DNA of 64,000 bases, taken from NCBI RefSeq assembly GCF_038443705.2, contig NZ_CP151767.2, positions 2,278,501 through 2,342,500 of the forward strand, given 5' to 3'. The stretch's first letter is position 1; each line of letters begins with the position of its first letter. Below, in pieces: positions 36,529 through 45,248 of this stretch. Source of the DNA: Yoonia sp. SS1-5. Lineage in GTDB: Bacteria > Pseudomonadota > Alphaproteobacteria > Rhodobacterales > Rhodobacteraceae. The position numbers and the translations under genes are program-made. Under the pieces are notes generated by a model. That model was not told the origin of the DNA, made no database searches, and saw nothing but the letters and a program-made list of their open reading frames with translations.

Positions 36529-37821
36529 TTACGCAGCCAGGTCGGCCTGCAACTCGTGCTTGATCTGCAAAAGCAGGCTTAACGCCTCAATCGCGGCGCT
36601 GTCGCTCTTTTCCATCTGCATCAACTGCACCAGATCAGCGGCATCCATGGCGGCGTTGCGCGCGATCTGAAGGCGTTCATCGGCAGCATCACCGTTGTCA
36701 TTCAGATGCTCGCTTAACCATTGCATATTTTCGACCGTCTTGGCGATGATCTTTGCAGGTGCCCCATCCTGAGACCCTTCGGCAAGTTTCAGCATCGCCT
36801 GACTTTCAGCCACGATATAGGACACAGCACTTTCATAGGCATCGCGCGTGCTTGGCTGCAAAGTCACGATATCGGCCGGGGTATCGGCTTTCTTGGCGGC
36901 GGCTTTGGGCTTGGCTTTTGATTTCGCTTTCGGCTTTGCCTTGGCGGTGGTTTTTGGTGCGTCGGCAGGCACATCTTCGGCGGTCATGATGTCGGCCAAA
37001 ACATCCATGTTCTGGTGCATCAGCATATCGGCCATATCAATGGCCGTCTGACGCCCTTGATCCACCTGTTTCAGAACAGCCGAGATCAACGCCGTCCCGC
37101 CCGACGCCTTCAGCGCGGCCTTGTCCACATTGCCGTCATCGTCACGTGCGCCAATGGCGTCCAGCGTGGCAATCGGCATGATTTTGTTGAACTCATGCTG
37201 GGCTGTGTTGCGAATTGTGCCTTCGCTCGCTTCCAGCATCCCGTTTGCCTTCAGGAAATCGGCCTTCGTGATCATCAGGAACGCATGGTCCTTGATCAGA
37301 TCAGGCATCACAGACCACAGGGCCTGTTCAAGCGCGTTAAATCCTTGGGTACACCACAGCGCGACATCCGCACGTTTGGCCGCCCACTGGCTGGCCCGAT
37401 GCATGGATGCCTTGTCCTCGGGGGCGACGACCTCCAGCACGGAAATCTTGCGCAAGGCTGGCAGCGGGAGCTGCAGGTCCACAAACACCGGGGATTGTTC
37501 GGCGATCGAGGATGGATCCACACTGATCAGGGTCTGCTGACTGCCATCCGCAAGGGTGCAGGTCGCCTTTGCCTCGTCACCATAGGTCAATTGCAGGCTT
37601 GGCAGGCGGACGCCTTCGGGAACAACCTCGGATCCGACAAGCAGATTCAACAAGGATGACTTTCCAGAAGAAGGCAGGCCCATCAACGCCAGCCGGACCG
37701 GTTGCTCGATCCGTGACAACAGATGTTCGGCCCGTTCCTGAGCGGGTTCAGGCAGCCGCTTTGACGCGACTGCCTGTTTGAGTTGTTCGTGGACGCGTGC
37801 GCCCAGAGATTGGTTCGACAT
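36529..37821 (-). CDS. Dynamin-type GTPase-like protein with degenerate G3, 430 aa
   Basis: G1 GLPSSGKSS at about 46-54 and a G4-like TKAD in FLMITKADFL are clear. Where a DxxG (G3) motif is expected the sequence reads KISVLEVVAPEDKAS, so Mg-coordinating DxxG is absent and GTP hydrolysis is doubtful. From about residue 288 a Lys/Ala/Pro-rich linker (KPKAKSKAKPK) separates a C-terminal helical domain (YESAVSYIVAESQAMLKLAE..., MQMEKSDSAAIEALSLLLQIKHEL). The start overlaps the phosphatase stop by one base. It may be a regulatory partner of the two other GTPases. Confidence 0.8.
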   Translation of the reverse strand: MSNQSLGARVHEQLKQAVASKRLPEPAQERAEHLLSRIEQPVRLALMGLPSSGKSSLLNLLVGSEVVPEGVRLPSLQLTYGDEAKATCTLADGSQQTLISVDPSSIAEQSPVFVDLQLPLPALRKISVLEVVAPEDKASMHRASQWAAKRADVALWCTQGFNALEQALWSVMPDLIKDHAFLMITKADFLKANGMLEASEGTIRNTAQHEFNKIMPIATLDAIGARDDDGNVDKAALKASGGTALISAVLKQVDQGRQTAIDMADMLMHQNMDVLADIMTAEDVPADAPKTTAKAKPKAKSKAKPKAAAKKADTPADIVTLQPSTRDAYESAVSYIVAESQAMLKLAEGSQDGAPAKIIAKTVENMQWLSEHLNDNGDAADERLQIARNAAMDAADLVQLMQMEKSDSAAIEALSLLLQIKHELQADLAA

Positions 37822-38918
37822 TACTTACCTCCGGCGGCTAACTTAGCCGGCGGCGTTGCCTCTTCAACCTCCTTTTTCTTGCCAGCGCCTTTTGGCGACT
37901 GCGATTTCGCGTCAGTCTTGCCATCTACGGACTTCAACGGCGCGACCTCTTTGACGGTCGGCGGCAGTTGCAAATCCTTGACGCGGGCCGCTTCGGGGTT
38001 GCGCGGCTTCATACCGTCGGGAGTCACAATCGCGTCTTTCTTGTCCATATCGACAACACGCGTGATGTTCGACCCGTGCGTATCAATCTGACCTGCAGGC
38101 TTGGCGCGGATCGCGCGGATCACCGGCTTGTTGTGGTTCAGCTTGATCACAGAGAACGTGCAGTTGTCCTGATCAGGATCACCCAGCGCCTCGATTGCCT
38201 CGAGAAGGTGACCGCAGATTTCGGCGCTCTTGCGACGGCGATACCGGTGCAGGATCTTCTGGATATGCGGCTCTTCGAGATATTGCAGGCCGTCAGACGA
38301 AACGACAACGATATCACCAACCTGCAGCTCAAACGGTGTCCGGGGACAATCCGATTTCGCCACGCGATCGCCAAGGATGACCGAGGTCAGGCAGTTGCGA
38401 TCCGGATGGTTTTTGCCGGCAGCCGGGTCCAGCAAACCTTGCTTGACCATAAAGTCGATCTGCGGCGCCATCGAATGGTCTTCGTTCAGCTGCTGCATCT
38501 TTCCGGCACGGAAATGATAAAGCGGGCTGTCACCAATCGACATCCAGAACATCCGGTTTTCGATCAGGACCAGGGACACCAGAGTAGCCCCCATTCCGCG
38601 TGTATCCGGGTTCTCTTTGACGTGTTCGCGCACAACATTGTTGGCGTTCACAGCCGCAGAGGTCAGATATTGCGGGATCTCATTTTCGAAATCCGTGAAA
38701 TTCGCACTTTGGAATTTCAGCTCACTATACACTTCGGTCACGACGATCTTGCTGGCGACATCACCAGCGGCGTGACCGCCCATGCCGTCTGCAAGAACCA
38801 CAACACCACTGTCCGCCCCAAACGGGAAGTCGGTGACAATTGCGTCCTCTTGATAGTCTCTACCGCCCTGACAAATCGCTGACGCGACGTCAAAACGTGG
38901 TTCAGGCGATCGCCACAT
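37821..38918 (-). CDS. PP2C-type Ser/Thr protein phosphatase
   Basis: 365 residues. PP2C motifs in order: GGRDYQEDAIV (metal Asp), VVVLADGMGGHAAGDVAS (DGMGG), GMGATLVSLVL, SIGDSPLYHFR, VVVSSDGLQYL, and the last metal Asp in GDPDQDNCTFSVIKL. About 100 further residues are Pro/Lys/Ala-rich and probably disordered. The frame opens further upstream, but ATG-TGG lies 9 bases after GGGGAGG; two ATGs just before it are alternatives. It overlaps the FHA gene by 17 bases. Expected to reverse phosphorylation by the neighbouring kinase. Confidence 0.9.
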   Translation of the reverse strand: MWRSPEPRFDVASAICQGGRDYQEDAIVTDFPFGADSGVVVLADGMGGHAAGDVASKIVVTEVYSELKFQSANFTDFENEIPQYLTSAAVNANNVVREHVKENPDTRGMGATLVSLVLIENRMFWMSIGDSPLYHFRAGKMQQLNEDHSMAPQIDFMVKQGLLDPAAGKNHPDRNCLTSVILGDRVAKSDCPRTPFELQVGDIVVVSSDGLQYLEEPHIQKILHRYRRRKSAEICGHLLEAIEALGDPDQDNCTFSVIKLNHNKPVIRAIRAKPAGQIDTHGSNITRVVDMDKKDAIVTPDGMKPRNPEAARVKDLQLPPTVKEVAPLKSVDGKTDAKSQSPKGAGKKKEVEEATPPAKLAAGGK

Positions 38919-39696
38919 CTTCATCATCCTCCCCGTCTGCACTGTCTTCTGTCCAGCTGAAATTTTCATCACAGAGGGCTACGAAGCGCAGAACCGTCTC
39001 ACCAATACGCATGACGTCACCCGTTTTCAGCGTCTCGTTGCTGATCAAAGGCTTGTCGTTCAGGCGCACAATATTCGACTTGCCGCCATGGCCCAGCGTG
39101 AATTCCTTTGCTTCTGGGTCATAGACGATCGCCGCATGGTTTGTGCGCGAAATAGAGTTGTCGCCAAAATCAAGCTGCACAGCCTGATCTTCGCCACGGC
39201 CAATCTGGGACATTCCAGCAAACAGCGAAAAGCTTTCGCCGCGGCCCGGACCTTCGGAAACCACGATCCAGCCCACTGGGAACTTGGACCGTTGTGCCGG
39301 GGCGGATTTGGGCGCATCGTTGAAGATGTCCACAACATCGCCGTCGGACTTGTCAAAGCCGATCAACCGGGTCTTGGTCCGGCGGGCACGTGCTGGCGAC
39401 CGCATTGCGGCGCTGGCAGCGTCAGCTGCACCTGCGGAAGGCAGATCCGGCACTTCGGTTGGCAGCTCGGTCGAGCCGTCTTCCATGTCCCAGATGTTCA
39501 CACCACCGGCCGCGCCGCCATCACCAGCATTTACCTTGCTATTGATGTTGGTGAGCATATCGCTGACCCCGGCATCGCCATTCTCATCCTCGACGATCGA
39601 ACCGATTGTGTCCCGATAGGACTGTTCGAGCGTTTCCGCATCAGATCGGCCAGCGTTTCTGTCTTTTCTACCGAATAGAGCAAGAAGAAATTTCAT
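38902..39696 (-). CDS. FHA-domain protein, 264 aa
   Basis: Phosphothreonine-reading adaptor. The C-terminal FHA domain (about 150-250) shows FAGMSQIGRGEDQAVQL, then NSISRTNHAAIVYDPEAKEFTLGHGGKSNIVRLND and LKTGDVMRIGETVLRFV; the core Gly-Arg, Ser-Arg-x-(N)H and Asn are present. The N-terminal 140 residues are low-complexity, with Thr-rich parts (ETLEQSYRDTIGSI) and KTRLIGFDKSDGDVVDIF, possible phosphorylation sites. It lies between the kinase and phosphatase genes, the usual signalling triad arrangement (as in type VI secretion control by PpkA/PppA/Fha), but no type VI genes are in the window. Confidence 0.9.
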   Translation of the reverse strand: MKFLLALFGRKDRNAGRSDAETLEQSYRDTIGSIVEDENGDAGVSDMLTNINSKVNAGDGGAAGGVNIWDMEDGSTELPTEVPDLPSAGAADAASAAMRSPARARRTKTRLIGFDKSDGDVVDIFNDAPKSAPAQRSKFPVGWIVVSEGPGRGESFSLFAGMSQIGRGEDQAVQLDFGDNSISRTNHAAIVYDPEAKEFTLGHGGKSNIVRLNDKPLISNETLKTGDVMRIGETVLRFVALCDENFSWTEDSADGEDDEDVAIA

Positions 39697-39754
39697 TTTA
39701 CCTACCTTCCATCTAAATCACAGGGCGTGGCCGCAAGGCCTGCCGTCCCGTAAA

Positions 39755-42079
39755 TTATTCCTCATCACCAGTGTAATTCATTGGCGCCACCCACGTACTT
39801 TCGCCCCGCCGAACCGAGAAAATGAACTGTTTCGTTCCTTTTTCGAGTTCGCTTTCGACGATCGTCGCGATCGCGTCACGGCTTACAAAATCCTGACCAG
39901 TCGGGATGTAGCTGACAAGCACATCGCCCACCTTCAACTCACCCGCACCGCTTTCCGGTGCGTCGGTCACAACTGTCCGCCATTCTGTTCCGGTATAGCT
40001 TGTCTGGAATTTCACGCCGTTGCGCAGTTCAGTCTGCTGAACCACTGGCAGGATCCAGGGCTGATCGACGCTTTCGCTTGTCGCGGGGTCCAAGGTGCCG
40101 AATGCGACTTCGATCTGATCGGCCTCACCGATATCAGTGGCGTTGCGCAATACGCTTGGGATCTGGCTGATCGCATCAACGGGTGTACCGTTTACGGATG
40201 TGACCACCAGGCCGGGCTTGACCCAAACCGGTGAGATCGCACCGACCTGACCAATCACGTTGGATCCGGCTGCATCTGCTTCGAACGGCAATTGAACCGT
40301 CCATTGTGTTTCCACGGATGCTGGCGGCAGTTCATTACCAGGCTTTACAGCAACAATCTCTTGCGCTTCAGGACCGGGGCCAACCGCACTGACCGTTGAC
40401 GGCGTGCTGGGCAGCGCAACCGCTGGGGTCGCACCATCGGCAACCGGACGGTTTGCTGTCTGGCTTGGCAGATCGCGGGTGCCTTCCAGCGCGTCGGTCT
40501 CAGGCCGCGGCGTCGCAACAGGCTCTGGCAGTGGCGCGGGCGCTTCGATGACCGGCGCGGCTGCAATCTCTACACTTTCGGGACGCACGGCAGGGCGAAC
40601 TGCCGGAACGGGCAGGGTCGCGGCTTCGGTGCCGGATACGATCACGGGACCATTTGGCGCTTCTTCTGCCGCATCGGTGCCGGTGTCGGTTGTGATGACA
40701 ACAGGACCCACAGGTTCCGGTGTTTCGGCAGCCGGTGCTTCCTCGGCCGGGGCTTCAACCACAGGCTCGGTGACGGGGGCGGCGGCCTCTTCAACAGGGG
40801 CCACGGCGGCGTCGTCCGTCGTTACGGTCGGCGCTTCGGGCGCAGTTGTAACAGGCGTGGTCACTTCGGGGGTGGTCACTGTCTCGACCGGTGCGACCGC
40901 AGCGGTTTCAACTTCGACGTTTGCGGGCGCCTCGGGCACTGCAGTGGACACCTCGGGTGCCGCAGCCACCGGGGTCGCTTCGGGCGTATCATTGCCGGTT
41001 GCCACAAACGCACCAACGCCGATCAGCAACGCAACAGCGGCGGCCGATCCAAGGAGCATTGGCATTTTTGATCGGGTCTGTGTCCCTTCATCCGCAGCCA
41101 CGGCGGCAACAGGTGCAGCACCGGCAACGTTCAACGCCGTGACGTTGTCGGTATTGCCGTCCATCATGTCGATCCAGGCCTTGGCGGACTGCAAACGATC
41201 TTTCGGCAGGACGGCGAGCGCCTTGTCGATGGATGCCAGGAAATCATCGTCGTAATCGGGGAAGCGGCCGATCAGCGGCACATATGGGTCAGCTTCGCCG
41301 GATGCGATAGCGGCAAGACGAGCCTGCGAGTTGGGCGGCACGTCCTTTGCAATCAGGTGGTGGAAGGACGCAGCCAGCGCGTACAGGTCACTGCTTGGGC
41401 TTTGCTCGGACCCTGCAATGTAGAATTCCTGCGGGGAATAGCCGTCCTTGACCACGCGCAGCGCAGACAGAACCCGGCTTTGCTTGGTTGCTTCTTCACG
41501 CGCAGCACCAAAGTCGATCAGGACCGGGTGAAAGTCGCTGTTGATCAGAATGTTGTCCGGCGAAATGTCACGGTGCAGGATGCCCTGATCGTGGATAAAG
41601 CCCACAGCGCCCAGAATTTCCTTGAGGATCGACTTGATCTGCGCAGGCGTCAGCCCGTGATTAGGATCCTCAATCGTGTCCAGAAGGTCGCGACCTTCCA
41701 CGAAATCCAGCGCCATATAGGCGGTTTCGTTATCCTCGAAAACCTGGTGCACGCCAACGATGTTGGGGTGATCAAGCTTGGCGAGACTGCGCGCCTCTTG
41801 CACAAACAGGCGAACAATGGACTTCAGCTCGTTCTGGTGCGCACGGGAACGGGCCTGCACGATATAGCGGCTCCGACGGCAGAAGGCACCGGGGAAACAC
41901 TCTTTAATAACGATCTTGCGGTCGAGGCTGTCTTTGGCAAGATACGTGATACCAAACCCACCCGCGTTCAAGAAATTCTCGATCGTGTACTGACCGTGCA
42001 TCAACTTGGTGCCCGGCTTCAGTTCATCGACGAAACTGTCCTTGTCGTCCGCGTTATCTTTTACTTGCGCCTTACCCAT
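39755..42079 (-). CDS. Membrane Ser/Thr protein kinase with extracytoplasmic PDZ-like region, 774 aa
   Basis: Cytoplasmic kinase domain (about 31-310): glycine loop NAGGFGITY, Lys59 in IVIKE, HRDISPDN (169-176) and DFG (189-191). Ser replaces the usual Lys two residues after the catalytic Asp, as in some bacterial kinases. One membrane segment (340-361) follows, then about 200 residues of Pro/Glu/Ala/Thr-rich linker, then two PDZ-like pieces in the periplasm (ISPVWVKPGLVVTSVNGTPVDAI; GELKVGDVLVSYIPTGQDF). This suggests sensing of an envelope signal. The ATG of MGKAQVKDNADD was chosen; the frame extends 23 codons further. First gene of the locus; the FHA gene follows 58 bases downstream. Confidence 0.9.
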   Translation of the reverse strand: MGKAQVKDNADDKDSFVDELKPGTKLMHGQYTIENFLNAGGFGITYLAKDSLDRKIVIKECFPGAFCRRSRYIVQARSRAHQNELKSIVRLFVQEARSLAKLDHPNIVGVHQVFEDNETAYMALDFVEGRDLLDTIEDPNHGLTPAQIKSILKEILGAVGFIHDQGILHRDISPDNILINSDFHPVLIDFGAAREEATKQSRVLSALRVVKDGYSPQEFYIAGSEQSPSSDLYALAASFHHLIAKDVPPNSQARLAAIASGEADPYVPLIGRFPDYDDDFLASIDKALAVLPKDRLQSAKAWIDMMDGNTDNVTALNVAGAAPVAAVAADEGTQTRSKMPMLLGSAAAVALLIGVGAFVATGNDTPEATPVAAAPEVSTAVPEAPANVEVETAAVAPVETVTTPEVTTPVTTAPEAPTVTTDDAAVAPVEEAAAPVTEPVVEAPAEEAPAAETPEPVGPVVITTDTGTDAAEEAPNGPVIVSGTEAATLPVPAVRPAVRPESVEIAAAPVIEAPAPLPEPVATPRPETDALEGTRDLPSQTANRPVADGATPAVALPSTPSTVSAVGPGPEAQEIVAVKPGNELPPASVETQWTVQLPFEADAAGSNVIGQVGAISPVWVKPGLVVTSVNGTPVDAISQIPSVLRNATDIGEADQIEVAFGTLDPATSESVDQPWILPVVQQTELRNGVKFQTSYTGTEWRTVVTDAPESGAGELKVGDVLVSYIPTGQDFVSRDAIATIVESELEKGTKQFIFSVRRGESTWVAPMNYTGDEE

Positions 42080-42538
42080 CTCACATCCAGCTTTCAAACT
42101 TCGGTTGCACACGGAGAAAGCCCGTTTGCACTCAGTGTCTAGTCTCATTCAAATTGGGCTAAAAAGTGACGCCAACTTGTTGTTTCGAGGCCCGTAATCC
42201 GGACCATTCTGTGCCATTGTTCTCTAATCGTAAACGGAATAGCGGCAAAAAACCGCCGATACCCGTTATTTATATTCATTTTTGGCGGTCAAGCGCCGTT
42301 CGGACACATTTCCGCACCTTCGTTTACCTTAAATTCGAAAAAACAGGCATTTTGCACAGTTTCCCCGGTTCGCCTGCGCCGCTCTGCGGGGATTTACAAG
42401 TGATTCCCCGGCGCTGATTGAAGGTCGTCTTAACGATTCCTTTACCGAAAACGTATAGCGGCCTCGTCCGCAGACTTGAAACCCTCCTTGTTGTCGCGCT
42501 TGCTACGGTGCAGCATTGCCGCAACGGGGGATGTGTGA
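42080..42538. other. 459-base divergent intergenic region, no gene seen
   Basis: Lies between the kinase gene (minus) and the gap-like gene (plus), so it should hold both promoters. AT-richer than its surroundings. It contains an inverted repeat ACCGCC ... GGCGGT (42259-42292) around the AT-rich core TTATTTATATTC. No convincing -35/-10 pair for either gene was found. Confidence 0.5.
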
Positions 42539-43519
42539 ATGGCGAAAGTCTTTATCAACGGTTTTGGTAGAATCGGCCGTACGGTGCTGCGCGCCTGGGC
42601 GACCGGATATGCGCCGGACATAACCATTACTGGTATAAATGACATTGCCGCACCCGATCTGTGCGCGCACCTGTTTGCCTATGACAGCGTCTTCGGGCCG
42701 TTCCCCGGACAGGTGGGATTGGACGGCCCGGATCTGGTGGTGAATGGCCATCGCATTCCGCTGCATCGCAGCGATACCATGCGCGGGCTTGATCTGGGCG
42801 GCGCGGATATTGTCATGGAATGCACCGGCAAAGCGAATGAGCCAGAGGTTGCGAAGCGCGGTCTGCAAGCCGGGGCGCGGCGGGTCCTGATCTCTGGGCC
42901 CTCTGACGCGGCTGACCTGACCGTTGTGCTGGGGGCCAATGATGCATTGCTAGGCGACCAACCCATCGTGTCGAACGCATCCTGCACCACCAATGCGCTT
43001 GCGCCGCTTGTCAGGCTGATTGACGACCATTGGGGGGTTGAGACGGGATGGATGACGACGATCCACTGCTATACAGGCAGCCAGCCAACCATTGACGCCC
43101 CGCGCGATGATTTTCTGCGTAGCCGGGCGGCGGGTCTGTCCATGGTGCCGACGACGACATCTGCCCAACGGTTGCTCAATCAGGTCCTGCCAGACATCGC
43201 CGGGCGGATAGAGGCCGCGGCCGTCCGGGTTCCTGTCGCAAGTGTGTCGGCCGTGGATTTGACCATTGTTCCAAAGAGGCCGTGCAGCCTTGCAGATTTA
43301 CATGCGATTCTGCGCCAGCAAAACGGGATTATCGGGCAGATTGATGCGCCGCTGGTATCATCGGACCTGCGCGCACGGCCTGAAAGCGTGATCGTTTCAC
43401 TTCCTGAAACGCGGGTCACGCAGGGCGGGCTGGCGCGCGTATTTGGCTGGTACGACAATGAATGGGGCTTTTCCTGCCGAATGCTGGATGTCGCCGGGAT
43501 GATGCGGATCCAGCCGTGA
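42539..43519 (+). CDS. Glyceraldehyde-3-phosphate dehydrogenase-like protein, divergent
   Basis: 326 residues with the GAPDH fold: KVFINGFGRIGRTVLRAW (NAD site), the catalytic Cys in SNASCTTNALAPLV (about 145-153), and a C-terminal GWYDNEWGFSCRMLDV. Several positions normally invariant in glycolytic GAPDH differ: HCYTGSQPTIDAP instead of HSYT.DQ..LD, SMVPTTTSAQ instead of NIIPTTTGAA, ISGPSD instead of ISAPAK. It is probably a paralogue with another phosphorylated aldehyde as substrate (erythrose-4-phosphate dehydrogenase is one option). It stands alone upstream of a tRNA gene. Confidence 0.8.
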   Translation: MAKVFINGFGRIGRTVLRAWATGYAPDITITGINDIAAPDLCAHLFAYDSVFGPFPGQVGLDGPDLVVNGHRIPLHRSDTMRGLDLGGADIVMECTGKANEPEVAKRGLQAGARRVLISGPSDAADLTVVLGANDALLGDQPIVSNASCTTNALAPLVRLIDDHWGVETGWMTTIHCYTGSQPTIDAPRDDFLRSRAAGLSMVPTTTSAQRLLNQVLPDIAGRIEAAAVRVPVASVSAVDLTIVPKRPCSLADLHAILRQQNGIIGQIDAPLVSSDLRARPESVIVSLPETRVTQGGLARVFGWYDNEWGFSCRMLDVAGMMRIQP

Positions 43520-43563
43520 CGATGATGTAAGTTTCAAGCGTGGCATTTGCTGCAATTTTTCGC

Positions 43564-43592
43564 TTGTGGTCTGCAGATGACAGATTTATAGA
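43564..43592 (+). promoter_or_regulatory. Promoter of the initiator tRNA gene
   Basis: -35 TTGTGG, 17 bases, -10 TATAGA. The predicted start lies a few bases before the tRNA 5' end, as is usual for short tRNA transcripts. Confidence 0.65.
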
Positions 43593-43604
43593 ACGCGAAC
43601 TTGG

Positions 43605-43681
<77 letters not shown>

Positions 43682-43690
43682 ATTACAACG

Positions 43691-43729
43691 GACGCCCCGC
43701 AGACATACCTGCGGGGCGTCGTTTTTTTT
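43691..43729 (+). terminator. Strong intrinsic terminator after tRNA-fMet
   Basis: GACGCCCCGCAG and CTGCGGGGCGTC form a perfect 12-bp stem with a 6-base loop, followed by G and eight T. Confidence 0.93.
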
Positions 43730-43763
43730 CGCCAACCCTGTACATGATCCCACCCAGCTGACC

Positions 43764-44143
43764 ATGCGGTTCCACATCAAGCCCAGTGTCTATGGTGGTT
43801 CGCTTGATGTGGGCGATCAAATCTTGGATGGCATGAATAGCACGTTCATGGAGTTAGGATCGCTCAGACCATCGGTGAGTTGCGTGATCCTGGTGCGGTA
43901 CAGTTGTTCGATGTTGCAAATCAGGATGGCTGTTTTGGTAAGCCGCCCGAAAACGAGGGCCTCGCGGAAGCAAAATACAGTGACCCGCTGATCATGAGCA
44001 TCTTGAAGGAAACGTTAGAACAAACTGGTAACCCAAAGTGTCTTGCCCCACCTTGGCTAGCTGACGCGGGCACCCTGGCTCCAGCCGCCGCGCAGGATGG
44101 GCGTTTCGTTTACCAAACTGACGCGCAGAACATCACCTCTTAG
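43764..44143 (+). pseudogene. Possible broken gene of unknown family
   Basis: Two overlapping frames look partly protein-like. One begins MRFHIKPSVYGGSLDVGDQILDG (from 43764). The other, shifted by two, reads TIGELRDPGAVQLFDVANQDGCFGKPPENEGLAEAKYSDPLIMSILKE and runs to 44143. A frameshift near 43850-43870 could join them. The second frame overlaps the 3' end of phnM on the opposite strand by 87 bases. I do not recognise the family; it may be chance. Confidence 0.3.
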
Positions 44144-45199
44144 CCTGGTTTCTAGCCGTCCGCGATCTTTCAAACCCGCAGCTTCGGCTGGGTTTCTCGT
44201 TACCGTGGAAATTGCGCGGGGCAGATCGCTCCAAATCTGTGCCAATCGGAAGGCTGACAACAACAGCGCGGCGGGCACATAATCGGATGAGACGATGTCC
44301 AGAAGATCTGCTTCGGCCAGTTCCTGGGCCGCAACGTTGCCGGAATGGGACGCGCCCCGGATCAGGTTCGGTGCGCCCATCATGATAGCAATACCATGAT
44401 CCCGACAGGCCTGCGCAGCCTCTCGCGTAGTTGGAAACTCTGCGAACCCGACACCATTTTTGGCAGAGGTCGCCACATGCGCCGCTGTTGTGTCGTCATG
44501 ACTTGCCAGAACCGCCTCAAGCCGTTTCGCCTCGGCAACGGCGCCGATTTCATGCTTCGCCCCGAAACGTTCCTGCAATCGCAGCAGGTTCTGAACATGC
44601 GCTGCAAACTCGGCATCATTCATGCCACGTTTCTTGGCTACGTAGTTCTTGAAGGCGGTCATATCGCGGAATTGGCGCTGCCCCGGTGTGTGATCCATCA
44701 GGCTGACGATGCCGACACGGTCTTTTGCGCAAAACCTACCGAGTTCCTCAAGAAGCGTCTCAGAGCAAATCTCGGCCCGCAAATGCAGAAAATGACTGAT
44801 CTTGAACATGCCAGCGGCACGCGCTGCAAGCAATTCGTCAGCGAGCTTGCGGGCATAGTCGATATAGCGGCCTTTGCCGCTATGGATGGAGCCGACCCGC
44901 ATCGCATCGAACACGGTCGTGATCCCGGTTGATGCCAGCTCCGCGTCATGGGCTATCAGCGCTGGCAGATGCGGCCAATCCACCTTGGGCCGCGGTTCGA
45001 TATGGCGTTCGACATTGTCGGTGTGCAGTTCCACCAGACCCGGCAGAACGAAGTCTTGCGCGCAGTCGACAGCACCATCCGGTACCTGATCCCCTTCAGT
45101 TATGTCGGCAATCACACCATCTTCGATGGTCAGCGACCCCAACAGAACTTGATCAGCCAGAACCAATCGCGCATTTGCCAAACACAGGTGATTTGACAC
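44057..45199 (-). CDS. phnM: PhnM, alpha-D-ribose 1-methylphosphonate 5-triphosphate diphosphatase
   Basis: Amidohydrolase-fold enzyme that removes pyrophosphate from the ribose-triphosphate phosphonate before C-P bond cleavage. Seen: LPGLVELHTDNVERHIEPRPKVDWP (metal ligands in ELHTDN), SLMDHTPGQRQFRD, LASHDDTTAAHV, FPTTREAAQA, MGAPNLIRGASHSGNVAA and DIVSSDYVPA. The GTG at 45199 puts the start where family members begin and gives 380 residues. An in-frame ATG at 45250 would add 17 residues and overlap the start codon of the divergent DUF1045 gene. It is separated from the other phn genes by phnN and the DUF1045 gene. Confidence 0.93.
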   Translation of the reverse strand: MSNHLCLANARLVLADQVLLGSLTIEDGVIADITEGDQVPDGAVDCAQDFVLPGLVELHTDNVERHIEPRPKVDWPHLPALIAHDAELASTGITTVFDAMRVGSIHSGKGRYIDYARKLADELLAARAAGMFKISHFLHLRAEICSETLLEELGRFCAKDRVGIVSLMDHTPGQRQFRDMTAFKNYVAKKRGMNDAEFAAHVQNLLRLQERFGAKHEIGAVAEAKRLEAVLASHDDTTAAHVATSAKNGVGFAEFPTTREAAQACRDHGIAIMMGAPNLIRGASHSGNVAAQELAEADLLDIVSSDYVPAALLLSAFRLAQIWSDLPRAISTVTRNPAEAAGLKDRGRLETRLRGDVLRVSLVNETPILRGGWSQGARVS

Positions 45200-45248
45200 G
45201 TTAATGTCATGCGCATTCTTCAAAGAGGACGGGGAAACAGGGGAATTC

